NCBI RefSeq assembly: GCF_013149295.1
Contig: NZ_JABGCB010000007.1
Coordinates: 124,001-188,000 of the forward strand
Origin: Novosphingobium sp. SG751A
GTDB taxonomy: Bacteria > Pseudomonadota > Alphaproteobacteria > Sphingomonadales > Sphingomonadaceae
Direction of reading: 5' to 3'
DNA: 64,000 nucleotides
Shown here: positions 34,148 through 42,084 of the stretch, piece after piece
Position numbering within the stretch: position 1 is the first letter of the stretch
Layout: the number at the start of each line of letters is the position of its first letter
Program-made: the position numbers and the translations under genes
The notes under the pieces: generated by a model
The model's input: the letters and a program-made list of their open reading frames with translations, nothing else
Database searches by the model: none
Told to the model about the DNA's origin: nothing

Positions 34148-35608
34148 ATGGTGCTGGACCTGCGCGCGCCCATCGCTTTGCGCGGCAAATGGATCGGCAT
34201 GATCCTTCTGGGCTTTGTCGCCTTGGCCGGGATCGTGGGTTCGGCGGCAATCCTGATGACGATGAACCAGCGCCAGATGGACGGCGTGGCCCATGCCTAT
34301 CAGGTCGAGCGGCAGGTTTCGGCCATGCGCGTATCGCTGCTTCGCATCGACAGTTTCCGCCGCAAAAAGGACATTGAGCGGCGCGCCGACGAATTGAAGA
34401 CCTATCGCGCAAGGCTGGATAGCGCGATCGCCAGTTTCCGCACACTGACCAGCGACAATCCAAGGCAACAGGCCCGCGTGCCCTTGCTCGAAGCCTTGCA
34501 GGCGCAGGTGCTGCTCGACGTGGGGGCGATCACCAAAGAGGAATTTGGCGAATCGATCCGGGTTGAGGATCCGCTGGGCATGCTCGACGTGCTGACCAAG
34601 GCGATGCAGGATGAGGAATTGCGCCTGCAAAGGTTTCGCAACGCGGAAATGCGGCGGATTCAATATGGCTTCTATGTCGTGCTGGGGGCGGCGGGCCTGT
34701 TGCTGATCGTGGTGGGGCTGCTCACCTTTGTCAGCCTGCGCCGTTTCACCCGCGATCTGGTCAATTCGCGTCAGGCGCTGCGCGACGCCAATGCCGGGCT
34801 GGAACTGGCCGTGCAGGAGCGCACCGCCGATCTTAAACGCGCCAATGGCGAGCTTCAGCGCTTTGCCTATATCGTCAGCCATGATCTGCGCTCGCCGCTG
34901 GTCAACGTGATGGGCTTTACCTCGGAGCTGGAAATCGCGGCGAAGCGGCTGGGCGAAATGCTGGAGGAGGCGCGCAAGACCCGCCCCGAAACGCTGTTTC
35001 CCGGCACGGACGAGCTGATCGAACAGGATTTGCCCGAAGCGATCCATTTCATCCGCACCTCCACGCAAAAGATGGACCGACTGATCAACGCCATCCTGCA
35101 ACTCTCGCGACAGGGCAGCCGCGCGCTGACGCCGGCATGGCTGGATATGAACCGGCTGCTGGCCGATGTGGCCGAAACGCTCAAGGTGCGGGCCGAACAG
35201 GCCGGGGCGCAGATCATCATCGCCCCCAACCAGCCCGAAATCTATGGCGATCGGGTGGCGGTCGAACAGATCCTGTCCAACCTGATCGAAAATGCGATCA
35301 AATATAACCAACCCGGCCGTCCGCCGATCATCCAGGTCACGGGGCGACGCATCGGAACCCATGCCGAATTTCGCGTGAACGACAACGGGCGCGGCATCGA
35401 TCCGGGCGATTTCGAGCGTGTCTTCGACCTTTTCCGTCGCTCGGGCGCGCAGGACCGGCCCGGCGAAGGCATCGGACTGGCGCATGTTCGTGCGGTGGTT
35501 TATCGTCTGGGCGGGTCTATTCTGATTGAATCCGAACTGGGTGTCGGATCGACCTTCATCCTCTCGATCCCGCTGCATTATTCCGAGGAGCAGAGTCAGG
35601 TCTCATGA
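34148..35608 (+). CDS. Membrane sensor histidine kinase with CHASE3-type sensor
   Basis: A 486-residue kinase. The first membrane helix (about 15-38) and a second (about 178-200) enclose a mostly helical periplasmic domain of about 140 residues resembling CHASE3 (QVERQVSAMRVSLLRIDSFR). A short cytoplasmic coiled coil (ALRDANAGLELAVQERTADL) leads to the HisKA H-box FAYIVSHDLRSPLVNVMGF. The ATPase domain has NLIENAIKYN, NDNGRGID and GEGIGLAHV. This kinase style often works with Rcp1-like single receivers, and one is encoded immediately downstream with a four-base overlap. The signal is unknown. Confidence 0.88.
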   Translation: MVLDLRAPIALRGKWIGMILLGFVALAGIVGSAAILMTMNQRQMDGVAHAYQVERQVSAMRVSLLRIDSFRRKKDIERRADELKTYRARLDSAIASFRTLTSDNPRQQARVPLLEALQAQVLLDVGAITKEEFGESIRVEDPLGMLDVLTKAMQDEELRLQRFRNAEMRRIQYGFYVVLGAAGLLLIVVGLLTFVSLRRFTRDLVNSRQALRDANAGLELAVQERTADLKRANGELQRFAYIVSHDLRSPLVNVMGFTSELEIAAKRLGEMLEEARKTRPETLFPGTDELIEQDLPEAIHFIRTSTQKMDRLINAILQLSRQGSRALTPAWLDMNRLLADVAETLKVRAEQAGAQIIIAPNQPEIYGDRVAVEQILSNLIENAIKYNQPGRPPIIQVTGRRIGTHAEFRVNDNGRGIDPGDFERVFDLFRRSGAQDRPGEGIGLAHVRAVVYRLGGSILIESELGVGSTFILSIPLHYSEEQSQVS

Positions 35609-36045
35609 GCAATCCATTGCCTGTCACGATTATCATGATTGAGGACGATCTGGGCCATGCGCGCCTGATCGAAAAGAATATACGTCGTGCCGGGATTTCC
35701 AACCATATCACCCATTTCGACAATGGCACGGCGGCGTTGGAATTCCTGTTCAATCCGGCGCAGGATCCCGCGCGCCGGGGACCGGTGCTGATCCTGCTTG
35801 ACCTCAACCTGCCCGATATGAGCGGCACGGCGGTTCTGGCGCGGATCAAGGAAGCGCCCGGATTGCACCGCACGCCGGTTGTCGTGCTGACCACCACCGA
35901 TGACAGGGTCGAGATCCAGCGTTGCTATGATCTGGGCTGCAATGTCTATATCACCAAGCCGGTGAATTACGAGAGCTTTGCCGAAGCGATCCGCCAGCTT
36001 GGCCTGTTCCTCTCGGTCATCCAAATTCCGGAAAGCGGTGGCTGA
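35605..36045 (+). CDS. Single-domain response regulator (Rcp1-like)
   Basis: A 146-residue lone receiver. Acidic pocket IIMIEDDLGHARLIEKNI, phospho-acceptor Asp in LILLDLNLPDMSG (about residue 70), Thr in VVVLTTTDD, and Lys in NVYITKPVNYESF. It has no output domain. Its NLPDMSG and TKPVNYESF forms match Rcp1, the partner of cyanobacterial phytochrome, and related regulators. The ATG overlaps the kinase stop as ATGA, and its last base is the first base of the next start. It probably relays or buffers phosphate between the two kinases. Confidence 0.9.
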   Translation: MSNPLPVTIIMIEDDLGHARLIEKNIRRAGISNHITHFDNGTAALEFLFNPAQDPARRGPVLILLDLNLPDMSGTAVLARIKEAPGLHRTPVVVLTTTDDRVEIQRCYDLGCNVYITKPVNYESFAEAIRQLGLFLSVIQIPESGG

Positions 36046-37148
36046 TGCCTCTCTCGGAATCGCGCGTCCTCTATATTGACGATGACGAGGGGCTGTGCCG
36101 ACTGGCCAAGCGCCACCTCGAAAGGCAGGGCTGCGAGCTGACCTATGCGCTCTCGGGCGCGGAGGGGATCGAACTGGCCCGGGCGGAGCCTTTCGATCTG
36201 GTGGCGCTCGATCACTTCATGCCGGGCATGGGCGGGCTGGAAACGCTCGAATTGCTGATGGCGCTGCCCTCGCCGCCGGGCGTGATCTATGTCACCGGGT
36301 CGGACGAAACGGGCGTGGCGGTGGCCGCGCTCAAGGCGGGCGCGGTCGATTATGTGGTCAAGACCGGCAGCGGCGATTTCTTCGAACTGCTGACCAGCAC
36401 GCTGCATCAGGCGCTGGCCACCTTGCGCCTGCGCCAGCAGAAGGAGCAGGTCGAACAGCAATTGCGCGACACCAATGTTCAGCTTGAAGCGCTGCTGCAT
36501 GAAATGAACCATCGCGTGGCCAACAGCTTGCAGATGGTTTCCTCGCTGGTCAGCCTGCAATCGCGCCGGGCGACCGGACAGGAAGCGCGCGCGATGCTTC
36601 AGGATGTGCGCCACCGCATTCAGGCGATTGGCCGCATCCATCGTCAACTCTATACCGGCGAGAGCTTTCACGCGGTCAATATGCGCGATTATCTGGAAGG
36701 CATGGCGCGCGATCTGACCGGCACGTTCTCCAGCGAGAACATCCGGCGCTCGATCAAGGTGATGGCTCAGGACGCCTCGCTGCCCGCGGCAATGGCGGTA
36801 ACGCTGGGCGTGCTGGTCAACGAACTGGTCAGCAATGCCTGCAAATATGCCTATGGCAAAGAGGAATCGGGCGAGGTCCGCATCCGTTTCGACCTGGAGG
36901 GCGCGGATGGCTATCACCTGCGCGTCGAGGACGACGGGATCGGTTTGTCCGGCATGAACGACGGCCTGAACCCAAAAGGCACCGGTCTGGGATCACAGAT
37001 CGTGGCCGCCATGGCCCGATCACTGGGGGCCAAGCACAGCATTACGGGCGAGGGGAAAGGATTGCAGGTGGATATTTACCGCGCGCCCTCGCCCATGCCG
37101 CCCTCGGCCTTGCCGGAGACCGCAAGCCGGGTCGATTCCACAAGCTGA
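36045..37148 (+). CDS. Receiver-HisKA_2 hybrid histidine kinase
   Basis: A 367-residue soluble protein. The receiver domain is at about 1-125 (VLYIDDDEGLCRLAKRHL; Asp in LVALDHFMPGMGG; Lys in DYVVKTGSGDF). A coiled linker (LRQQKEQVEQQLRDTNVQLE) and a HisKA_2-type H-box (LLHEMNHRVANSLQMVSSLV) follow, then an HWE/HisKA_2-type ATPase (VLVNELVSNACKYAYG, GTGLGSQIVAAM). HisKA_2 kinases are the class that phosphorylates PhyR in the alphaproteobacterial general stress response, and phyR lies about 1 kb away. That makes this gene a candidate stress-response kinase; the evidence is family plus position. Confidence 0.87.
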   Translation: MPLSESRVLYIDDDEGLCRLAKRHLERQGCELTYALSGAEGIELARAEPFDLVALDHFMPGMGGLETLELLMALPSPPGVIYVTGSDETGVAVAALKAGAVDYVVKTGSGDFFELLTSTLHQALATLRLRQQKEQVEQQLRDTNVQLEALLHEMNHRVANSLQMVSSLVSLQSRRATGQEARAMLQDVRHRIQAIGRIHRQLYTGESFHAVNMRDYLEGMARDLTGTFSSENIRRSIKVMAQDASLPAAMAVTLGVLVNELVSNACKYAYGKEESGEVRIRFDLEGADGYHLRVEDDGIGLSGMNDGLNPKGTGLGSQIVAAMARSLGAKHSITGEGKGLQVDIYRAPSPMPPSALPETASRVDSTS

Positions 37149-37152
37149 TGTC

Positions 37153-37188
37153 GGGATCGCCGGTGGCATTCATACCACCGGCGATCCC
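37153..37188. terminator. Hairpin terminator between convergent kinase and ecfG
   Basis: A perfect 14-bp stem (37153-37166 with 37175-37188) around an eight-base loop, between the stop codons at 37148 and 37201. It is likely bidirectional, though it lacks a clear T tract. Confidence 0.7.
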
Positions 37189-37200
37189 CGGCAGGCGGGA

Positions 37201-37851
37201 TCAGGCCGCCCGAGGCATGGTCAGATGCGCTGGCGCAATCTGGCGAAATTGCGTGATGAATGCCTCCAGCACTTCGCCCTCCAAGACGAAGTTATGGCGG
37301 AAATCGGGCAGCACCCCGCCCTCCAGCACCGCGGACAGAGCCGCGCGGGCGCGCGCGATCCGGCTCTTGACGGTGCCGACGGCCACGCCGCAGATTTCGG
37401 CGATTTCCTCATAGCTGACGGAACCCACCGCCATCAGGATAAGCACCTCGCGCTGGGCATCGGGCAGCGTTTCGAGCGCGCGCAGGACGTCCGCAGCTTC
37501 CATCTGACTTTCCTGATCGCCCGGCGTGTTCAGGATGGTTTCGGCCACGCTTTCATCATAGTCGCCCACGAAGCGTTCGCGGCGCAATTGTCCGAAATAG
37601 TGATGGCGCAGAATGGTGAAAGTCCAGGCCCGGAAGCTGGTGCCTCCGACATAGCGGTCGCGCGCAGCCCATGCCTTCATCAGCGTTTCCTGGGCCAGAT
37701 CATCAGCCCGGTCGCGATTGCCGCATAGCGTGCGGGCAAAGGCGCGCAAATGGGGGATGGCCGCCGTCAGCTCCTTGTGAAACTCGGCATCGCTCAGCGG
37801 TGCGCCGGATACGGCACTGTTCTTGCCGCCTTTTTCGGATCGCTCGGTCAT
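37201..37851 (-). CDS. ecfG: EcfG, general stress response sigma factor
   Basis: A 216-residue ECF sigma factor. Region 2 reads LCGNRDRADDLAQETLMKAW and TSFRAWTFTILRHHYFGQLR; region 4 reads ALETLPDAQREVLILMAVG, then YEEIAEICGVAVGTVKSRIA. These are EcfG-class forms. It is divergent from phyR and nepR, the partner-switch genes that free EcfG from its anti-sigma factor under stress. ATG 37851 was chosen. A longer reading to 37911 would place the perfect EcfG promoter (37885-37909) inside the gene, so it is rejected. That promoter implies autoregulation. Confidence 0.94.
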   Translation of the reverse strand: MTERSEKGGKNSAVSGAPLSDAEFHKELTAAIPHLRAFARTLCGNRDRADDLAQETLMKAWAARDRYVGGTSFRAWTFTILRHHYFGQLRRERFVGDYDESVAETILNTPGDQESQMEAADVLRALETLPDAQREVLILMAVGSVSYEEIAEICGVAVGTVKSRIARARAALSAVLEGGVLPDFRHNFVLEGEVLEAFITQFRQIAPAHLTMPRAA

Positions 37852-37884
37852 GCGAAATTTCCTTTTTAGGTCCTCACAAGGGCT

Positions 37885-37909
37885 AACGTCCCGATTACGT
37901 GAAGGTTCC
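37885..37909 (-). promoter_or_regulatory. EcfG-dependent promoter of ecfG (perfect consensus)
   Basis: On the minus strand GGAAC (37909-37905), 16 bases, CGTT (37888-37885). An exact match to the EcfG consensus, with the -10 element 34 bases upstream of the chosen ecfG start. Confidence 0.85.
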
Positions 37910-38014
37910 ATCGCGGTGCGGCGCCGAACTTTAGAAAATTATTCCTTATTATCATATATATAAGCAAAAATCTCACCCCTGCGCAAAAATTTTGTCGCAA
38001 TTTGCACGGTCAGC

Positions 38015-38039
38015 GGAACCTGTCGCGCGCTGAGCTGTT
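38015..38039 (+). promoter_or_regulatory. EcfG-type promoter candidate of phyR
   Basis: GGAAC (38015-38019), 16 bases, TGTT (38036-38039), one mismatch to consensus. It lies 36 bases before the phyR start. It supports reading the region 38036-38074 as 5' leader rather than coding. Confidence 0.7.
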
Positions 38040-38074
38040 TGAAAAGCAGGCCATTACTCGCTGCGAGGACATCC

Positions 38075-38887
38075 ATGACTTTGATCACTGAGCGCGCCGG
38101 TTCCTTTCGCAAACCTGGCGATCTTGCCGCCTCGCTGCCCTATCTGCGCCGCTATGCGCGCTCGGTAACAGGGCGTCAGGCCAGCGGCGATGCCATCGTG
38201 CGCGCCACGCTCGAAGCCTCGCTGCAGGATCCTGCGCTGCTGGCCGAAATCAACAGTGGGTCGGTCGGCCTGTTTCGCGCCTTTACCAAAGTATGGACCA
38301 CCAGCGACGCCGGTTTCGCGCGCGGGGCCGAAAGCTTCGCCGCCGAAACCGCCTCGCAGATCGCCCGCGTGCCCAGCTTTCCCCGTCAGGCGCTGCTGCT
38401 CAACCAGCTTGAGGATTTCTCGATTGCCCAGACCGGAGAAATTCTGGGGGTGAGCGAGGAGGAGGCGGCCGATCTGGTGCAGCAGGCAATTGCCGATCTG
38501 GCGCTCGACCGGCCGGTCGATGTGCTGATCATCGAGGATGAGACGCTGATCGCCAGCCATCTGGAGGATATCGTGGCCGATGCAGGCCACCGCGTGATCG
38601 GCAACGCCACCACCGCAGCCGAGGCCCAAACGATCTTTGCCGTCAAACGTCCCGGCCTGGTGCTGAGCGACATGCAGTTGGCCGATGGCAGCTCGGGGGC
38701 TGATGCGGTGGATTCGATCCTGCGCATCGGCGATGTGCCGGTGATCTTCATCACCGCCTTTCCCGAATTGCTGCTGACGGGCGAGCGCCCCGAACCGGCT
38801 TTCCTGATCGGCAAGCCATTTCGCGATGAAACCGTGCGTGCCGCAATCAGCCAGGCGCTGTTTTTCGGATCGCATGTAGACAAATAG
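38075..38887 (+). CDS. phyR: PhyR, anti-anti-sigma response regulator
   Basis: A 270-residue PhyR. The N-terminal half is a sigma-factor-like decoy domain (LAASLPYLRRYARSVTGRQA, then PRQALLLNQLEDFSIAQTGE). The C-terminal half is a receiver: VLIIEDETLIASHLEDIV, Asp in LVLSDMQLADGSSG, VPVIFITAFPELLLTGERPE, and Lys in FLIGKPFRDETV. When phosphorylated, PhyR binds NepR and releases EcfG. ATG 38075 has GAGGA at the right spacing; the reading from 38039 is too long given the promoter. nepR follows after 31 bases. Confidence 0.95.
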   Translation: MTLITERAGSFRKPGDLAASLPYLRRYARSVTGRQASGDAIVRATLEASLQDPALLAEINSGSVGLFRAFTKVWTTSDAGFARGAESFAAETASQIARVPSFPRQALLLNQLEDFSIAQTGEILGVSEEEAADLVQQAIADLALDRPVDVLIIEDETLIASHLEDIVADAGHRVIGNATTAAEAQTIFAVKRPGLVLSDMQLADGSSGADAVDSILRIGDVPVIFITAFPELLLTGERPEPAFLIGKPFRDETVRAAISQALFFGSHVDK

Positions 38888-38918
38888 CCGTCGAAGCGCT
38901 GTCATTGGCGCGGTCGAT

Positions 38919-39164
38919 ATGCGATGTTTCGATGAATGGAACAAGCCCGTGAAAGAAGTTCCTCCCTTCAACGCCGATGGGGCCAAGGCGGTCGTTGAAA
39001 TCCCCGCGCCCTCCCCTTCGGCTTCTCCGCAGGCATCCACCCCGGCGCCCCCGCCGGCGTGGAGCCAGGATATCCGCGCCTATTACCATGCTGCGGCCGA
39101 AGAACCGGTGCCGCAGGATTTTGTCGACCTGATGGCGCAGATCGCCAAACAGATCGGGAAATAA
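38919..39164 (+). CDS. nepR: NepR, anti-sigma factor of EcfG
   Basis: An 81-residue small protein. The conserved NepR core is C-terminal: AYYHAAAEEPVPQDFVDLMA followed by QIAKQIGK, forming the two helices that bind either EcfG or PhyR. A Pro/Ser/Ala-rich disordered stretch of about 25 residues precedes it. ATG 38919 gives the full frame; GTG 38949 is possible, as the ribosome site is weak at both. Position after phyR and opposite ecfG is the standard arrangement. Confidence 0.88.
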   Translation: MRCFDEWNKPVKEVPPFNADGAKAVVEIPAPSPSASPQASTPAPPPAWSQDIRAYYHAAAEEPVPQDFVDLMAQIAKQIGK

Positions 39165-39180
39165 CCCCGCATTCCGCAAT

Positions 39181-39205
39181 GGAACCTCTGCCCGCCCTGG
39201 GCATT
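39181..39205 (+). promoter_or_regulatory. EcfG-type promoter candidate upstream of small membrane genes
   Basis: GGAAC (39181-39185), 16 bases, CATT (39202-39205). It has the same -10 variant as the csbD site and lies 57 bases before the 50-residue membrane protein gene. Confidence 0.65.
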
Positions 39206-39261
39206 TCTTTTCTGTAATCGCCCTTTGGCGATCACCACGAAAGAAATAAAGGAGGAAAGCG

Positions 39262-39414
39262 ATGCTTCTTTTTCTTGCCATTGTGCTGGTTGTTGCGTGG
39301 ATCGGCGGCTTTGCCGTGTTTCATGTCGCAGGTGCGCTGATCCATCTGCTGCTGATTTTCGCCATCGCCTCCTTTGTGCTTCATCTGATCACCGGGCGCT
39401 CCTCGGTCAGTTGA
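39262..39414 (+). CDS. Lmo0937-like (DUF5670) small membrane protein
   Basis: A 50-residue protein with two hydrophobic segments, MLLFLAIVLVVAWIGGFAVF and ALIHLLLIFAIASFVLHLIT, and a short polar tail. The WxxGF...H...LIHLLLxxAI pattern is that of the lmo0937/DUF5670 family, small stress-associated membrane proteins of unknown function. A very good ribosome site (AAAGGAGG) precedes ATG 39262. It is probably co-transcribed with the YmgE-like gene 23 bases downstream. Confidence 0.8.
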   Translation: MLLFLAIVLVVAWIGGFAVFHVAGALIHLLLIFAIASFVLHLITGRSSVS

Positions 39415-39437
39415 ACATCACAGGAAAGGAGAAAGAC

Positions 39438-39695
39438 ATGGGTATCATCATCTGGCTCCTCTCGGGAGCCTTCGTGGGCTGGCTGGCCAGCCTGATCATG
39501 CGGCGCGACGGGCAACAGGGCTTTCTGGGCGATATGGTGGTGGGCATTGTGGGTGCCTTTATCGGCGGGCTGCTGTTTGCGGGCGGGACGATCAACGACG
39601 GCGTGATATCGCTGGGCACCATTCTGGTCTCGGTGGTAGGCGCGGTGGTCCTTTTGGCCATTGTCAATCTGGCTCGACGCGGTTCTCTGCGCTGA
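39438..39695 (+). CDS. GlsB/YeaQ/YmgE-family membrane protein, copy 1
   Basis: An 85-residue transglycosylase-associated-type protein with three hydrophobic segments: MGIIIWLLSGAFVGWLASLI, FLGDMVVGIVGAFIGGLLF and GTILVSVVGAVVLLAIVNLA, ending in RRGSLR. The family name is historical; its function is not established, but members are often stress-induced. AAGGAG precedes ATG 39438. A second, divergent copy lies at 41622-41873 on the other strand with the same RRGSLR end. Confidence 0.88.
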   Translation: MGIIIWLLSGAFVGWLASLIMRRDGQQGFLGDMVVGIVGAFIGGLLFAGGTINDGVISLGTILVSVVGAVVLLAIVNLARRGSLR

Positions 39696-39818
39696 GCCTG
39701 CCGGCTCCTTCACCCTGCCCCCCTCTATGCACAAAGCCATAGTGAGATATAATCAGTTTGTGTTGTCGCGATTCCCGCCCCGTCCTGCTCCGGTCTGCAT
39801 CGCTATGACCTTGCGTTC

Positions 39819-41591
39819 ATGACCTATGCTCAAGGCCTGTCCTTTGCGCTGCTGCTGGGCGCCATTGCGATGTTTGTGTGGGGGCGGTTTCGTTATGATC
39901 TGGTGGCGCTGGTTGTGCTGGTCATTGCGATGGCCACCGGCGATGTTCCCGTCAAACAGGCCTTTACCGGCTTTACCAGCGATGTTGTCATTATCGTCGG
40001 TTCGGCGCTGGTGATCAGCGCGGCGATTGCCCGCTCGGGCGTGATCGAATGGGCGGTGGGACCTTGGCTGGAGCGGCTGCGCACCGCTCAGGTTCAGGTG
40101 CCGGTGCTGGCAGGAACCACCGCGATCCTCTCGATGCTGACCAAGAATGTAGGCGCGCTGGCGATCCTGATGCCAGTGGCATTGCGCATCGGGCGCAAGA
40201 CCGGCACATCGCCCGCCAGCCTGCTGATGCCGATGGCCTTTATGTCCTTGCTGGGCGGACTGGTCACGCTAGTGGGCACATCGACCAACATCATCGTCAG
40301 CCAGATCCGCCAACAGGAGCTGGGCCGCCCCTTTGCCCTGTTCGATTTTGCGCCGGTCGGTCTGGTGCTGACGGCGCTGGGCCTGCTGACGGTCAGCGTG
40401 GCATGGCGGCTGCTGCCCAGCAAGCGGCAGGGCGCGGCCAGTCTCGATGCCGCCTCGGCCCAGACGCGTTATACCACCGAGGCGCGCATCACCCCAGAAC
40501 TGGCGGAGAGCGGCGTCACCATCGCGGATCTGCGCCTCAACGATGACGGGGTGATGCTGCGGCGGCTGATCGGGCCGGATGGGGCGGCGCGCCCCGCCCT
40601 GCCCGATGCCGCGCTTCAGGCGGGCGGTTGCCTTGTGCTGGAGGGGCAGGACGAAGCGCTCGACCGCCTGTTTGCCCGCGTGCCGCAACTGCATGGGCGC
40701 GAAACGCGGCGGATGAGCAAACCCGAACCCGGCGAGGAAATGCGCAGCATCGAGGCGGTGGTGCAGGAACACTCGCTGCTGGTGGGCCAGACCGCACAGG
40801 AGGTCGGCCTCTATGACCGTTTCGGCGTCCATCTGATAGGCATCGGCCGCAGTCAGGAGCGGATCACCGAGAGGCTGGACGAAACCGCCCTGCGCGCGGG
40901 CGATGTGCTGGTGCTGCGCGCGGGGGAAAGGGCCCTGCCCGCCATCCTGACCGATCTTGACCTGCTGCCCCTGTTCGAGCGCCACGTGAAACTGGGCGAC
41001 CGGAGGCAGAGGTTTTTACCGATCATCGTGCTGGCAGGCGCTATGGTGATGGTTGCCTGCGGGGTGGCGCCGGTGGCGGGGGCCTTCTTTGGCGCGGCGG
41101 TGATGATGATGGTGGTGGGCGCGCTTTCCCCGCGTGAGGCCTATGGCGCGCTCGAACCCGAAGTGCTGGTGCTGCTGGGAGCTTTGACGCCGATCAGCGA
41201 GGCGGTGCATCATAGCGGCGGCACCGAAATCATCGCCCATGTGATGACCGGCCTGCTCGACGGCATGGCGCCGATCCTTGCGCTGGGGCTGATGATGGCG
41301 GCGGCTATGGCCTGCTCGCCCTTCCTCCATAATGCGCCCACGGTGCTGTTGCTGGGGCCGGTGGCGGTCGGCGTGGCGCGCGGGCTGCATCTCAATCCCG
41401 ATGCGTTTTTGATGGCAGTGGCCACGGGCGCGGGATCGGATTTCCTGACCCCGGTGGGCCATCAGTGCAACACGCTGGTGATGGGGCCGGGCGGCTATCG
41501 CTTCGGCGATTACTGGCGGCTGGGCCTGCCTTTGTCGATCATGGTGATTGTCGCCGGGACGCTGGCCATCGACCTGTTCTGGCCCTTGTAG
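39819..41591 (+). CDS. SLC13/DASS-type permease with two RCK_C domains
   Basis: A 590-residue ion transporter-superfamily protein. The N-terminal membrane half contains LTKNVGALAILMPVALRIGR and LGGLVTLVGTSTNIIVSQI, the family's substrate-loop form. Two soluble TrkA-C (RCK_C) domains occupy about residues 215-390 (GVTIADLRLNDDGVMLRRLI; HSLLVGQTAQEVGLYDRFGV). The C-terminal membrane half has FLHNAPTVLLLGPVAVGVA and GSDFLTPVGHQCNTLVMGPG. Such proteins carry anions such as sulfate or dicarboxylates. The substrate cannot be assigned here. It lies between two YmgE-like genes. Confidence 0.87.
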   Translation: MTYAQGLSFALLLGAIAMFVWGRFRYDLVALVVLVIAMATGDVPVKQAFTGFTSDVVIIVGSALVISAAIARSGVIEWAVGPWLERLRTAQVQVPVLAGTTAILSMLTKNVGALAILMPVALRIGRKTGTSPASLLMPMAFMSLLGGLVTLVGTSTNIIVSQIRQQELGRPFALFDFAPVGLVLTALGLLTVSVAWRLLPSKRQGAASLDAASAQTRYTTEARITPELAESGVTIADLRLNDDGVMLRRLIGPDGAARPALPDAALQAGGCLVLEGQDEALDRLFARVPQLHGRETRRMSKPEPGEEMRSIEAVVQEHSLLVGQTAQEVGLYDRFGVHLIGIGRSQERITERLDETALRAGDVLVLRAGERALPAILTDLDLLPLFERHVKLGDRRQRFLPIIVLAGAMVMVACGVAPVAGAFFGAAVMMMVVGALSPREAYGALEPEVLVLLGALTPISEAVHHSGGTEIIAHVMTGLLDGMAPILALGLMMAAAMACSPFLHNAPTVLLLGPVAVGVARGLHLNPDAFLMAVATGAGSDFLTPVGHQCNTLVMGPGGYRFGDYWRLGLPLSIMVIVAGTLAIDLFWPL

Positions 41592-41614
41592 GCGCGCGCG
41601 ATCAGGCGCGCGCC
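41591..41614. terminator. GC-rich hairpin between convergent genes
   Basis: GGCGCGCGC (41591-41599) pairs with GCGCGCGCC (41606-41614) around a six-base loop. It starts on the last base of the permease stop and lies just before the end of the minus-strand YmgE-like gene. Confidence 0.55.
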
Positions 41615-41621
41615 AAGGCTT

Positions 41622-41873
41622 TCAACGCAAAGATCCGCGCCGAAACAGATTGACCAGACCCAGCAGCACGATGGCGCCCACCAGCGAGACCGAAAAGCTG
41701 CCGATGGTCAGCGGGCTGTTGTTGATATCCCCGTGCGAGAACATCAGCCCGCCGATAAAGGCGCCGACCACGCCGATGACGATATTGCCGAACAGGCCCA
41801 TGCTTTCGCCCATGATCATGCCCGCCACCGCCCCGACCAGCGCGCCGATGACAAGCCATAAGAGAATGCTCAT
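41622..41873 (-). CDS. GlsB/YeaQ/YmgE-family membrane protein, copy 2
   Basis: An 83-residue protein: MSILLWLVIGALVGAVAGMI, LFGNIVIGVVGAFIGGLMF and SVSLVGAIVLLGLVNLF, ending RRGSLR. It is clearly paralogous to the gene at 39438 but with a different loop (SHGDINNSPL). A GGAAC-N16-TGTT site lies 33-57 bases upstream on the same strand, which suggests EcfG control like its likely paralogue. Confidence 0.88.
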   Translation of the reverse strand: MSILLWLVIGALVGAVAGMIMGESMGLFGNIVIGVVGAFIGGLMFSHGDINNSPLTIGSFSVSLVGAIVLLGLVNLFRRGSLR

Positions 41874-41905
41874 CGTAACTCTCCTTGATTGACTGATATG
41901 CCATC

Positions 41906-41930
41906 AACAGCGGTCGGGGCGCGATGTTCC
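41906..41930 (-). promoter_or_regulatory. EcfG-type promoter candidate for YmgE-like copy 2
   Basis: On the minus strand GGAAC (41930-41926), 16 bases, TGTT (41909-41906). It has the same -10 variant as the phyR site. Confidence 0.65.
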
Positions 41931-42084
41931 ATGGTCTGTCGCGCGCGGGGCCATGCTGCGCCCGCATAAAGACGTAAATTTGCAGAGGGGCCATGCAACC
42001 TTCCCGCGTTTCGATTCTTTCATCCTCAGCGCGCAGGCACAGCTCGCCAACGAAAAGGCCTGCGGTAAGGAAGGAAGGAAACCC

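Noticed and set aside
37852..37911. Longer N-terminus of ecfG
   Set aside because: It would cover the perfect GGAAC-N16-CGTT promoter, and the extra residues are not part of the ECF domain.
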